A stretch of DNA of 38,604 nucleotides from an uncultured Prevotella sp. (lineage in GTDB: Bacteria; Bacteroidota; Bacteroidia; Bacteroidales; Bacteroidaceae): NCBI GenBank assembly GCA_900540885.1, contig UQHJ01000019.1:1-38604 (forward strand), in the 5' to 3' direction. The stretch's first letter is position 1. Each line of letters opens with the position of its first letter. A program made the translations under genes and the position numbers. The notes beneath the pieces were generated by a model. It made no database searches. It was not told the DNA's origin and saw only the letters and a list, made by a program, of their open reading frames with translations. Positions 9,901-16,391 of this stretch are shown here, piece after piece.

Positions 9901-10399
9901 TACGGCTAACAATGCTGGCGTGCTGACAATGAAGCAAACGGAGACAACACCTGCGGGTGAGGGATTAATGTTGAAGGGTACTGCTAACGAGACTTTCTAT
10001 GTGCCCGCTCTCTTTAATCTTACGCCTGAAGCACTGACTGGTAATAACCTTAAGGGTCTCACGAAGATTACTGAAGTTGAGACGACTGAGGGTGATAAAA
10101 CCAACTTCATTCTCTCTCAACAGAAGGGTGTGATAGCTTGGTATCCTTTGGCTGCTAAGTATGCTTTGAAGGCTCATAGTGCTTACTTGCAATTGCTTAC
10201 CAACGATGTCTTTACGGGTGACGGTACACGTGCCATCAGCATGGAATTTGAAGACGGCGTAACGACTGGCTTCATTCAGATAGCAACTGACGACGTTGAA
10301 GACGGTGACTGGTATGGCATCGACGGTGTTAAGTTCAATCAAAAGCCTACTCAGAGAGGTGTTTACATTAATAATGGCCGCAAGGTAATCGTTAAGTAA
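3971..10399 (+). CDS. Giant secreted adhesin-like protein with GLUG-type blocks, MBG-like and Fn3 domains (2142 aa)
   Basis: Probable surface adhesin. ATG 3971 gives a signal peptide (MKKKRLHFLARAAMTLLLVM ... ARA). The frame also opens upstream at TTG 3938, but that codon lies within the -7 box and cannot be the start. About four blocks begin with a 'DPYLI....DW..F' type strand near residues 32, 375, 740 and 1180, followed by beta-helix-like repeats. The later two are rich in GGIVGxA..t.I.NC.v.G motifs resembling GLUG repeats. MBG/Ig-like segments (YNGKEQHPSPVV; KPYTGDVINVTP) precede an Fn3-like domain near 1670-1755. A further beta domain follows (ADKVYDGKKLF; ALIVYDKEV), then the C-terminal module shared in this window and the tail GVYINNGRKVIVK. 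A 62-aa partner gene starts 3 nt after the stop. Confidence 0.8.
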   Translation: MKKKRLHFLARAAMTLLLVMFATIGARADEGTLSGSGTAADPYLIGSDADWETFVSYINDKGGSYRYKNYKLTADIHVTSMAGKNNDDNAFKGVFDGNGHTMTLNLTTDGSSYCAPFRYVGGSTFKRLHIAGKITSNSYYVASLVGYHRWGTLNIYNCWSSVDIVCTKKSSYSCNAGFVGYSYDSNININNCRFDGSLQGADADGCSGFVGQRNSNSSSMKISNCLFAPTQLTVATDNSYTFAYKSDVNTNNYYTTPLGKEQGTAIGNMTDSELLNKLGKGWEKKGDKVVPVFDIKNLSTGSIECNTFWAYSGEDITVTPTVKDMDGNTVPSENYSVSFSPSPVKEVGRYTMTVTSNTANGYSGTLTHQFEVAQNISGTGTKDEPYLINTTDDWNLFAKSVEGGIDYYGKYVKLTNNITISTMVGVCDESGDRPFRGIFEGDNHTLTANITSTATDDNKNNQGVAPFHLIKQATIQNLTVAGQITSASKYAAGLVGWVDGGDYNSSYIKNCVVKATITTSADWAGGFVGNICYSDRNNLYFTNSVFAGKISNTSSDDRRSAGGFCGYGYGYSYFENCLENGSYTNITYMNPRNAYGIFSNERVNSLYYVNKIAVNNKYIAKEYGCYQVANTAPADELYLKREIKGYQFYQSVWITGLNDSYPYNNGEEVSLAYELKTNSGKLTKDTDYTVTLSSNAPAAAGDYTISFTAKEGNSGGYAGTTTRTFSVMEGEDLDGYVFKTEGEGESKVYLINDERDLERLAAYVNSGHDALGKTFKQNADITLTAAHTSIGGYFEGISRYFKGTYDGNNKTISKLIVNAPNSNYQGLFGYAYNAVIKNVILANCNITGKQYTGGIVGYASTSTAIENCHVRGNISATESDASGHGGIAGSATSTSITNCTVTGTISTSVSNDNYGGIVGAANSDVVITSCENAANISGDGQNHGGIVGRDNSRSNKFKYCLNTGVVNGNQFVGAIAGEVYSVYNYDHCYYPNGSTIKALGTSSSSNDYRGYGEVAYAVTTGEHINKIDIAEGTVVTSAISGKKYCTKGDWTLTLTPDQTDVTFVSYACEGGTLSDLTTADGTHKLTITDKDVTISALVSNNDATDVNGVTIAAIPDMRWLGNVGVVPTITMTNGETSLVLGTDYIVEGSNNTAIGEATITIKGINNYKGTTTKKFNIVDFTLQDASAANSATNPYLITTAEDLEALASIVNTGSRLDGYYKQTADITLSDEHIAIGNSSNTPFKGIYDGDNKVIKGLLINQAEGTYQGLFGRAYKATIQNVIIENCDITAKDYVGGICGHASETTISNCKVSGAIKTADGVDGMYHGGIAGYINDKSISSCVNTASVKGNNSKSQYYGGIVGFSSYTRVTDCFNAGIVQGTSFVGSIVGKNNSTSTLRDNYHTTTTTGGVGANGVATGTDQTGATTVAKITATEGVTLTLPTTPTYVWNNENLYGNGVVVTLDCTVPEGKYWDHYTVNNGKISNAGTKEGTHTLTDFTDDVVISATYARELTDIATAGATIADIEDLTYNGKEQHPSPVVTLNSNALEAGSNYQVTYSEGCTNVGTYTIKVEGIGRYSGTLTKTFNIVPYDISGCDIKVENKPYTGDVINVTPTVKYGSITLAQGAEKDYTFVTNPTTVKEGGDYTLTVTGKGNYTGTKEVSFNVYYSTPTELSCTNVTATTATVTWKDTYAAKWTVAYSTDKTFESAAHIDVENAKTVSLENLSADQVYYVRVKAVYGSQESDWSNVCSFEPTTKLLIGSGNNTSESLPFHNWYYYNLTQQIYTAEELGKKAGTIMSLDFFKTDDNECDNAIEIYLVKTDKTKFEGAKDWISVTEADKVYDGKKLFENNQWTTIELSKPFDYDGVSNLALIVYDKEVSGDSYGSGCNFRVYQGNGSQTLQYRNDRTGPFTSEGNNAILTPSVSGNSLSSTKNQLRIRMADKVTMNGLGIMSYASDNVLDFSNISDLTAHYASGFAATANNAGVLTMKQTETTPAGEGLMLKGTANETFYVPALFNLTPEALTGNNLKGLTKITEVETTEGDKTNFILSQQKGVIAWYPLAAKYALKAHSAYLQLLTNDVFTGDGTRAISMEFEDGVTTGFIQIATDDVEDGDWYGIDGVKFNQKPTQRGVYINNGRKVIVK

Positions 10400-10402
10400 C
10401 AA

Positions 10403-10591
10403 ATGAATATGAAGAAAAGATATATTAGTCCTACCTCTCAGGTAGTATTGCTCGATATGCAGCAGATGTTGGCTTTAAGTCCTGGTAGTGGAGTAGATGG
10501 CAGTGTAACTGCCCCAGGCGAAAGTCAACTCTCACGTGAGTCTGACGACTTTGGTGCCAGTGAATACTGGGATACTTCGGAGGATTATTAA
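10403..10591 (+). CDS. Small MKKxYxxP-family protein (62 aa)
   Basis: Begins MNMKKRYISPTSQVVLLDMQ; an alternative ATG at 10409 would give MKKRYISP. It starts 3 nt after the adhesin stop, so translation is probably coupled. The middle is Gly/Ser/Pro rich and the C-terminus acidic with aromatic residues (ASEYWDTSEDY). There is no signal peptide or membrane segment. It belongs to the same family as 3219-3389 and 26584-26775. Its function is unknown; cotranscription with an exported sorting-tail protein suggests an accessory or regulatory role, but this is inference. Confidence 0.75.
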   Translation: MNMKKRYISPTSQVVLLDMQQMLALSPGSGVDGSVTAPGESQLSRESDDFGASEYWDTSEDY

Positions 10592-10609
10592 TCCTTGTGT
10601 ATAAATAAG

Positions 10610-10660
10610 AAGAGTGTGTGTCGTAAACAAGCATTTTGTTTGACACACACTCTTTTTTGT
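10610..10660 (+). terminator. Intrinsic terminator
   Basis: AAGAGTGTGTGTC pairs with GACACACACTCTT, with extra pairing of AAACAA and TTGTTT near the loop, followed by TTTTTT. It ends the adhesin/small-protein transcript. Confidence 0.85.
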
Positions 10661-10686
10661 TTGTAATATAAGACAATCTAATGGAT

Positions 10687-10924
10687 AAATTGCAGCTTGT
10701 CAGCCTAATTGGGGGGCGCATCCTCACCTGGGGGCGATGCGTCCTCACTTGGGGGCGACGCGTCCCCGCGTCGGCATTGCCAACTTGGGGCTCGAGGCCC
10801 CGAATTGGCAATACTTGAAATATGGATATTTATGTATTTGCTTGTCAAGGCATCGAGCCTTGTCAAGCAAATGCCGACGCGGGGACGCGTCGCCCCCAGG
10901 TGAGGATGCGCCCCCCAATTAGGC
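10687..10924. repeat. Palindromic element E1 (cloverleaf type)
   Basis: Outer arms (GCCTAATTGGGGGGCGCA, then CCTCACCTGGGGGCG, and their complements on the right) enclose two inner hairpins. The first is at about 10776-10812 (ATTGCCAACTTGGGGC) and the second at about 10838-10875 (ATTTGCTTGTCAAGGC-like). The left edge carries TTGCAGCTTGTC. The right terminal GATAAATTGCAGT is missing, and the element runs into the kinase stop codon. Open frames inside it are by-products of the palindrome. Confidence 0.85.
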
Positions 10925-11793
10925 TATTTAATCATTCTCCACACATCGTCTTCTGTTTGGCAGAAAGGCCCAGTGTGTTCAAGTTTGAGGGTCGACATGG
11001 CAGAGGCGAATTGACCTGCCTCGTCGGGCGAAGCTCCACGCGAACGCATATAAAGGTAGCCCGTAGAGTAAGTGTCGCCACAACCTGTAGCATCGATTAC
11101 GGCTGTAGGTTTGTAAGGACGAATGTCGTAGAAGTGATTGTTTTCAAGTATGACCGAACCTAAGTCGCCTAAGGTGACACACACCTCGTTTACACTCCAT
11201 TCTGCAAGCTGAAGGGCGGCATCATGTGGTTCGTTCTGCCCCGTGAGCACTTCCATTTCGTACTCGTTGACCTTCAGTACGTCGATGTACTTCAGTGCCT
11301 CCAACTTATTGGCCCAATCGACGGCATATACCTTTTCGCCACGCACCTCACGTAGGTAGCCTTGTGAGTCGACGCTCACTACACCACGGCCGTTGAGAGA
11401 ACGAATCACGTCGGTAGAGAAGTCGTCGGCAAGGAGTGAACCGAGGTGGTAGATGCTGGCCTTTACGTGGCTGAGGCTTTCGACGGTGAAAGGATCAGCC
11501 TTGGCGAGTACGCGCTGGGTGCGATTGTTCTGATTTTCACCGTATTTATTTTCAAAGTATACGGTGTTGCGCGAAGGAATTACCTCCACGTGAATACCCA
11601 TTTGACGCAGTTCGTCGACGGCAGCCATGTCAGTGGGAGCGAGAGACGTAATGAGCTGAAAGTTCTTGCCCCCATTGAGGTGATACATTGCGTGGGCAAA
11701 GTAGTAGGATGTGCCGCCAGGCAAGTCGGCCTCGGTATGAGGTGTGATAATTTTATCGTGTGTGATATGTCCGATGCAACAAATGTTGTTCAT
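10924..11793 (-). CDS. PfkB-family carbohydrate/nucleoside kinase (289 aa)
   Basis: ATP-dependent small-molecule kinase of the ribokinase/PfkB fold; the substrate cannot be read from the sequence. The N-terminal Gly-rich substrate region (LPGGTSYYFA, residues about 24-33) and the C-terminal signature VIDATGCGDTYSTG (near 231-245), with its catalytic Asp, are both present. The length is usual for the family. A good promoter (TTTG, 21 bp, TAACTTTG on the minus strand, 11825-11857) gives a leader of about 25 nt. The stop TAG (10924-10926) overlaps the edge of repeat element E1, so the 3' end may have been shaped by its insertion. Confidence 0.85.
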   Translation of the reverse strand: MNNICCIGHITHDKIITPHTEADLPGGTSYYFAHAMYHLNGGKNFQLITSLAPTDMAAVDELRQMGIHVEVIPSRNTVYFENKYGENQNNRTQRVLAKADPFTVESLSHVKASIYHLGSLLADDFSTDVIRSLNGRGVVSVDSQGYLREVRGEKVYAVDWANKLEALKYIDVLKVNEYEMEVLTGQNEPHDAALQLAEWSVNEVCVTLGDLGSVILENNHFYDIRPYKPTAVIDATGCGDTYSTGYLYMRSRGASPDEAGQFASAMSTLKLEHTGPFCQTEDDVWRMIK

Positions 11794-11824
11794 AGGGTTG
11801 TCGTGTAATTTTGAATGTAGCGTG

Positions 11825-11857
11825 CAAAGTTACACTTTTTAAACCATACATTGCAAA
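11825..11857 (-). promoter_or_regulatory. Promoter of the PfkB-type kinase
   Basis: On the minus strand TTTG (complement of CAAA 11854-11857) and TAACTTTG (complement of 11825-11832) are 21 bp apart, matching the Bacteroidetes consensus. Confidence 0.6.
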
Positions 11858-11883
11858 CTTTAAGGGCGTAACGGCAAACTTTA

Positions 11884-12050
11884 GGGAGTTTTAGCACACG
11901 GCCTCACCCCCTAACCCCCTCTCCTTGAGGAGAGGGGGGACAAGTTACCTTTTCTTGCTGGGTTTATAACTGAGAACCAGCAGAGAGTTCAAAAAGTAAA
12001 AGTAACCTGTTCCCCCTCCCCGGTCGGGGAGGGGGTAGGGGGAGAGGCTT
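11884..12050. repeat. C-rich palindromic element between kinase and polA
   Basis: Outer arms CCTCACCCCCTAACCCCC and its approximate complement (GGGGGTAGGGGGAGAGG) end near 11903 and start near 12028. Inside are two local hairpins (CTCCTTGAGGAG and CCCCGGTCGGGG) and an inner pairing CTTGCTGG/CCAGCA. The core carries AAGTTACCTTTT, also found in the elements at 14921 and 24693. Confidence 0.75.
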
Positions 12051-12051
12051 C

Positions 12052-14820
12052 TTAATGTGCCTCCAACCAGTTTTGTCCTTTCCCGCAGTCGGCGAGGAGG
12101 GGGACACTGAGGGTGAAGGCATGTTCCATTTCGTCGATGACGATTTGTTTCACGCGGTCGAACTCCTCAGGAAGGACAGAAAAGTTAAGTTCATCGTGCA
12201 CCTGAAGAATCATTTTCGACTGAATGCCTTCACGTTCAAAACGCTCGTCAATGCGAATCATTGCCACCTTGATGATGTCCGCCGCAGTGCCCTGAATAGG
12301 AGCGTTGATAGCATTGCGCTCGGCATAACCACGTACAACGGCATTGCGCGAATTGATGTCAGAGAGGTAACGACGACGGCCAAACTCCGTGACGATGTAG
12401 CCACGTTGACGCGCCAATTCTACGCTCTTCTCCATGTACTCCTTCACCTTCGGATAAGTAGCAAAGTAGTTGTCAATCAACTCTTTCGCCTCCGTACGCG
12501 ATACCTCCATGCGTTCGGCTAAACCAAAGGCTGAAATGCCATAGATGATGCCGAAGTTAGCCGTTTTGGCCTTGCGACGCTCATCGCGTGATACCTCTTC
12601 CAACTCCTTATGGAATACGCGTGCAGCTGTGGCAGCGTGAATGTCGCGTCCTTCGCGGAAGTCGTTGACCAAGTGTTCGTCTTGACTCAAGTGAGCCATG
12701 ATGCGCAACTCTATCTGTGAGTAATCCGCTGAGAAGAAGATGCAACCAGGTTCGGGTACAAAAGCTTTGCGAATCTCGCGGCCGTCGTCCCCTCTCACGG
12801 GAATATTTTGGAGGTTTGGATTGGACGAAGAGAGGCGTCCTGTAGCCGTAACGGCTTGATTGAATGACGTGTGAATGTGGCCCGTCGTGGGGTTAATCAA
12901 CTTGGGGAGGGCGTCAATGTAGGTGCTGATGAGCTTCTTCAAGGCACGGTGCGCTAAGATTTTGCCCACGATAGGGTGTTTGTCGCGCAAGCCTTCGAGC
13001 ACTTCTTCTCCCGTAGAGTATTGTCCACTTTTGGTCTTCTTCGCCTTCTCGTTGAGTTGGAGTTCTTCAAACAAGACTTCGCCCACCTGTCGGGGGGAGG
13101 TGAGCAAGAAGGGGTGTCCCGCGAGTTCGTACACCTCGCGTTCCAATTGCTCCATGCGTTGGCGGAAGTGATTGCCCGTTTCGGCCAGCGCCTTAGTGTC
13201 GAGTACTACACCGTTGCGCTCCATTTTAGCCAACACGGGCATCAGCGGCATTTCGATGTCGTAGAACACGCGAGTGAGTTCATTCTTCTGCATCTCCTCT
13301 TCGAGAGGTTGCTTGAGGCGGAGCGTCACGTCGGCGTCTTCACAAGCGTAGTCGCGAATGTCGATAGGGGCGAGGTCGGCCATGTTCTTTTGGCTGCGTC
13401 CCTTCGGCCCAATGAGTTCGTCGATGTGAATCGTGCGATAGTTGAGGTAGACCTCGGCCATGTAGTCCATGTTGTGGCGCAATTCGGGTTGTACGAGGTA
13501 ATGGGCTAACATCGTGTCAAACATTGGCGCGTGAAGCTTGATGCCATAGTTGCCCAACACGGTGAGGTCGTACTTAATGTTTTGTCCCACCTTCAGAATG
13601 GTGTCACTCTCGTAAAAAGGACGGAAGATGTCGACCATGCGTTGTGCAGCTTCCGTTTCACGTGGAACGGCAACGTACCAAGCCTTGCCGCCAGCTACTG
13701 CGAAGCTCAAACCGACCAGTCGAGCGCTGATAGCGTCGACAGAGGTCGTCTCTGTGTCAAAACTGACTTCTTGAAATGTCATGATTTCTTCACAAAGTTT
13801 AGCCGCATCTTTCTCATTCTCAATGAGAACGTATTCGTGTTCGACGTCGGAAAGCGTTTTGTGAGGCGTTTGTACTTCGTTGCTAAACAAACCATTCGGC
13901 TCTGCGTCAAAGAGAGCGCCTAAAGAATTAGCTTTATTTTGCTTTTCGGCATTGTTGTCGTCCATTTTCTTCAAGAACGAACGGAACTCCAATTCTTCGT
14001 AGATTTTGCGCAATGCCTCTTGGTTGGGTGGGGTAGTGTGCAGTTGGTCGAGGTCGAGTTGGATAGGCACGTCCGTCTTGATCGTGACGAGGAACTTTGA
14101 GAAGCGGATTTGTTCTACATTCTCTTCTACCTTCTTCTTCATCGCCCCCTTGAGTTGGTCGGTGTGAGTGAGGAGGTTGTCAATCGAGCCGAATTGGTTG
14201 ATGAGTTTGACAGCTGTTTTTTCACCCACGCCAGGGCAGCCCGGCACGTTGTCGGCCGTGTCGCCCATAAGGCCTAAGAGGTCGATCACTTGTTCCGTGC
14301 TCTCGATGCCATACTTCGCACATACTTCGGCTGGGCCCAACTTCTCCATGCCCGCAGCGCCATGACCTGGGCGGCGCATAAACACGCCGGGGCGCACTAA
14401 CTGTGCGTAGTCCTTATCAGGCGTGACCATGTGCACTTCCAATCCTTCGCTCACGCCCTTGACGGCCAACGTGCCGATTACGTCGTCGGCCTCATAGTCG
14501 GCCACTTCAAGCAGGGGAATATTGTAGGCTTTGATGATGTCTTTAATAACGGGTACGGCCCACTTGATGTCCTCAGGCGTAGCCTCACGTTGTGCCTTGT
14601 ATGCTGGATACTCGCGGTGGCGGAAGGTGCCGCCCGCGGGGTCGAAGGCGATGCCGATAAAATCGGGCTTTTCGGTGTTCAACACGTCGTTGAGCGTATT
14701 GACAAAGCCGTAAACGGCTGAGGTGTTTTGTCCCTTAGAGTTGATGCGCGGAGAGCGTATGAGGGCATAATAGGCACGATAGATGAGTGCGTATGCGTCG
14801 AGCAGATAGAGCGTTTTCAT
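12052..14820 (-). CDS. polA: DNA polymerase I (922 aa)
   Basis: Gap-filling and Okazaki-fragment-processing polymerase acting on the chromosome. The N-terminal 5'-nuclease starts LLDAYALIYRAYYAL and has EADDVIGTLA and GLMGDTADNVPGCPGVG. The 3'-5' exonuclease keeps its catalytic motif FDTETTS (near residue 355), so proofreading is probably intact. The polymerase domain has motif A DYSQIELR (near 700), the O-helix RRKAKTANFGIIYG (near 750) and motif C QVHDEL (near 873). Length is normal. A TATTTTTG -7-like box lies at 14845-14852 on the minus strand. A parS-like 14-mer lies within the gene at 13655-13668. Confidence 0.97.
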   Translation of the reverse strand: MKTLYLLDAYALIYRAYYALIRSPRINSKGQNTSAVYGFVNTLNDVLNTEKPDFIGIAFDPAGGTFRHREYPAYKAQREATPEDIKWAVPVIKDIIKAYNIPLLEVADYEADDVIGTLAVKGVSEGLEVHMVTPDKDYAQLVRPGVFMRRPGHGAAGMEKLGPAEVCAKYGIESTEQVIDLLGLMGDTADNVPGCPGVGEKTAVKLINQFGSIDNLLTHTDQLKGAMKKKVEENVEQIRFSKFLVTIKTDVPIQLDLDQLHTTPPNQEALRKIYEELEFRSFLKKMDDNNAEKQNKANSLGALFDAEPNGLFSNEVQTPHKTLSDVEHEYVLIENEKDAAKLCEEIMTFQEVSFDTETTSVDAISARLVGLSFAVAGGKAWYVAVPRETEAAQRMVDIFRPFYESDTILKVGQNIKYDLTVLGNYGIKLHAPMFDTMLAHYLVQPELRHNMDYMAEVYLNYRTIHIDELIGPKGRSQKNMADLAPIDIRDYACEDADVTLRLKQPLEEEMQKNELTRVFYDIEMPLMPVLAKMERNGVVLDTKALAETGNHFRQRMEQLEREVYELAGHPFLLTSPRQVGEVLFEELQLNEKAKKTKSGQYSTGEEVLEGLRDKHPIVGKILAHRALKKLISTYIDALPKLINPTTGHIHTSFNQAVTATGRLSSSNPNLQNIPVRGDDGREIRKAFVPEPGCIFFSADYSQIELRIMAHLSQDEHLVNDFREGRDIHAATAARVFHKELEEVSRDERRKAKTANFGIIYGISAFGLAERMEVSRTEAKELIDNYFATYPKVKEYMEKSVELARQRGYIVTEFGRRRYLSDINSRNAVVRGYAERNAINAPIQGTAADIIKVAMIRIDERFEREGIQSKMILQVHDELNFSVLPEEFDRVKQIVIDEMEHAFTLSVPLLADCGKGQNWLEAH
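13654..13669. promoter_or_regulatory. parS-like site inside polA
   Basis: The sequence CGTTTCACGTGGAACG contains the 14-bp core GTTTCACGTGGAAC of the conserved chromosomal parS site (ParB/Spo0J target; consensus TGTTTCACGTGGAACA in this orientation). A second copy with the same 14 bases lies at 21121-21134. The outermost bases differ from consensus. Confidence 0.65.
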
Positions 14821-15039
14821 GCGTGTAGTTGTTTATTTTCTTCACAAAAATACATAAATACTCTCGTAAACACGGCCTTTTTCGTACTTTTGTACCCCAA
14901 AAGCCCCTTGGGGCTTACAAGTTAACGAGTTGACAGGTTAACGAGTTAACAGGTAAGTTACCTTTTTATCATGAGGTAAACAAAGACAAACTTAATCGTC
15001 AACTTGTCAACTCGTTAACTCGTCAACCCAAAAAACGAT
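14821..15039. other. Divergent intergenic region polA/prenyl synthase
   Basis: Contains a minus-strand -7-like box (14845-14852) for polA and a + strand TACTTTTG (14885-14892) for the prenyl synthase. An AAGCCCC/GGGGCTT hairpin (about 14901-14915) and an inverted 8-mer array (14921-15027) follow. Confidence 0.55.
14921..15027. repeat. Inverted 8-mer array (GTTAACGA/GTTGACAG type)
   Basis: Left half: 8-mer units of the form GTTRACRR ending in AAGTTACCTTTTT. Right half: the complementary form (GTCAACTT, GTCAACTC, GTTAACTC). The halves flank a core of about 45 bp. The array ends 12 bp before the prenyl synthase start. It belongs to the same family as 24693-24920. Confidence 0.75.
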
Positions 15040-16014
15040 ATGGACAAATTAACTGCTATACGCCGACCTGTAGAACAGGAATTAACCGCTTACAAAGAAT
15101 TGTTTGATGCTGCTCTGGCTCATGAAGATGATTTTCTGGGTCAGGCGCTTGACTATGTGCGCCGTCGTCAGGGTAAGATGATGCGTCCCTTGTTGGTAGT
15201 GTTGATGGCTAAGGAGTTGGGCAAGGTGTCGGTCAATTCGCTGCGCTCGGCTGTTACGCTCGAACTCTTACACACGGCTTCGTTGGTACACGATGATGTG
15301 GTGGACGAGAGTGGTGAACGCCGTGGTCAGCGTTCGGTTAATGCCGTTTACGACAATAAAGTGGCTGTGTTGGTGGGCGATTATCTGCTCTCTACTTCCT
15401 TGCTTCAAGCGGCTCAGACGAGCAACATTCACGTGGTCGAAATTATTTCACGTTTGGGTGGTACACTGTCTGAGGGGGAGGTGTATCAGTTGGCAAATAT
15501 TCGCAAGGAGCACATCTCTGAGGAGGCTTATTTCCATATCATTTATCATAAGACGGCGGCCCTCTTTGCGGCTTGCGCGGAGTTGGGGGCGATCTCAGCT
15601 GGAGGCAATGCGGATTACGTGGCACGCGCCAAACGTTTTGGTGAGTTGGTAGGGCTTTGCTTCCAAATCCGTGATGATATTTTTGACTATTACGAAGACA
15701 GTAAGATCGGTAAACCTACAGGCAACGATATGCTCGAAGGTAAACTCACACTGCCTGTCATTTATGCTATACAACACGCTGATAATGAACACGTTGCGCA
15801 ATTAGCTGCGCGTGTGAAGAGTGGGGAAGCTTCGGCTGCAGAGATTGCAGAATTAGTAGATTACACCAAGTCGCACGGTGGCATAGAATACGCTGAACGT
15901 CGTATGCGTGAGCTACACAATGAGGCACTTCAATTGCTCGATGCGTGGCAGAACGCTGAGGTACGAGAATCATTGCGTGGCTACATTGACTTTGTGGTAG
16001 ACCGCGATCTGTAA
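15040..16014 (+). CDS. Long-chain trans-polyprenyl diphosphate synthase (324 aa)
   Basis: Condenses isopentenyl diphosphate onto an allylic diphosphate to make the polyprenyl side chain of menaquinone (octaprenyl or similar; chain length not readable). The first Asp-rich motif LVHDDVVDESGERRG is near residues 84-96 and the second, QIRDDIFDYYED, near 210-221. The conserved GDYLLS and KTA segments are present. The length and the lack of a signal peptide fit a cytosolic IspB/HepT-type enzyme. The gene stands alone on the + strand, facing deoC, and is closed by a 20-bp perfect-stem terminator. Confidence 0.9.
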   Translation: MDKLTAIRRPVEQELTAYKELFDAALAHEDDFLGQALDYVRRRQGKMMRPLLVVLMAKELGKVSVNSLRSAVTLELLHTASLVHDDVVDESGERRGQRSVNAVYDNKVAVLVGDYLLSTSLLQAAQTSNIHVVEIISRLGGTLSEGEVYQLANIRKEHISEEAYFHIIYHKTAALFAACAELGAISAGGNADYVARAKRFGELVGLCFQIRDDIFDYYEDSKIGKPTGNDMLEGKLTLPVIYAIQHADNEHVAQLAARVKSGEASAAEIAELVDYTKSHGGIEYAERRMRELHNEALQLLDAWQNAEVRESLRGYIDFVVDRDL

Positions 16015-16040
16015 TATTCGTCTACATGTCTACATATAAT

Positions 16041-16090
16041 AAACGCGAAGCGCGAAACCAATGGGATGGTTTCGCGCTTCGCGTTTTACT
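16041..16090 (+). terminator. Intrinsic terminator with 20-bp perfect stem
   Basis: The arms 16041-16060 and 16067-16086 are exactly complementary over 20 bp around a 6-nt loop, with TTTTAC at the end. The stem includes the gcgaagcgcg motif that also borders the ATTAAT palindromes. Confidence 0.75.
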
Positions 16091-16104
16091 TTGATGTTAT
16101 GAGT

Positions 16105-16373
16105 TTGGCGCGCTTCGCGCGTTGGGGGAACATTAATTATCATTAATTGATCATTAATTTCTTCGTTAATTATTTCATTAATTATTTCGTTAATTATTTC
16201 ATTAATTATTTCGTTAATTTCTTCATTAATTATTTCATTAATGGTCATTAATTTTTTCTTTTTGTTTTAATGTTGCGAGTAAAATTAACGAAATAATTAA
16301 TGAAGAAATTAATGAAATAATTAATGATCAATTAATGATAATTAATGTTCCCTCAACGCGCGAAGCGCGCCAA
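16105..16373. repeat. ATTAAT-rich palindrome P1 between convergent genes
   Basis: Outer arms TTGGCGCGCTTCGCGCG... and ...CGCGAAGCGCGCCAA enclose ATTAAT-based 12-mer repeats (ATTAATTATTTC and GTTAATTATTTC) that are themselves complementary across the centre. It ends 18 bp beyond the deoC stop and starts 18 bp after the prenyl synthase terminator. A frame encoding INEIINEI repeats across it is not a credible gene. Confidence 0.85.
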
Positions 16374-16391
16374 GCTTAATGTTCGTAGGCG

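Noticed and set aside
10709..10922. Several overlapping frames within element E1
   Set aside because: The frames exist on both strands because the element is a GC-rich palindrome; composition is unlike real proteins here.
11583..11600. Third parS-like site (CTCCACGTGAATA)
   Set aside because: Only the central CCACGTGAA agrees; several flanking bases differ, so it is probably chance within the kinase gene.
12055..14721. Long + strand frames opposite polA
   Set aside because: Antisense shadows of a well-supported gene with intact motifs throughout.
16030..16248. 72-aa minus-strand frame encoding INEIINEI repeats
   Set aside because: It is a translation of the ATTAAT 12-mers in palindrome P1; low complexity and no conserved features.
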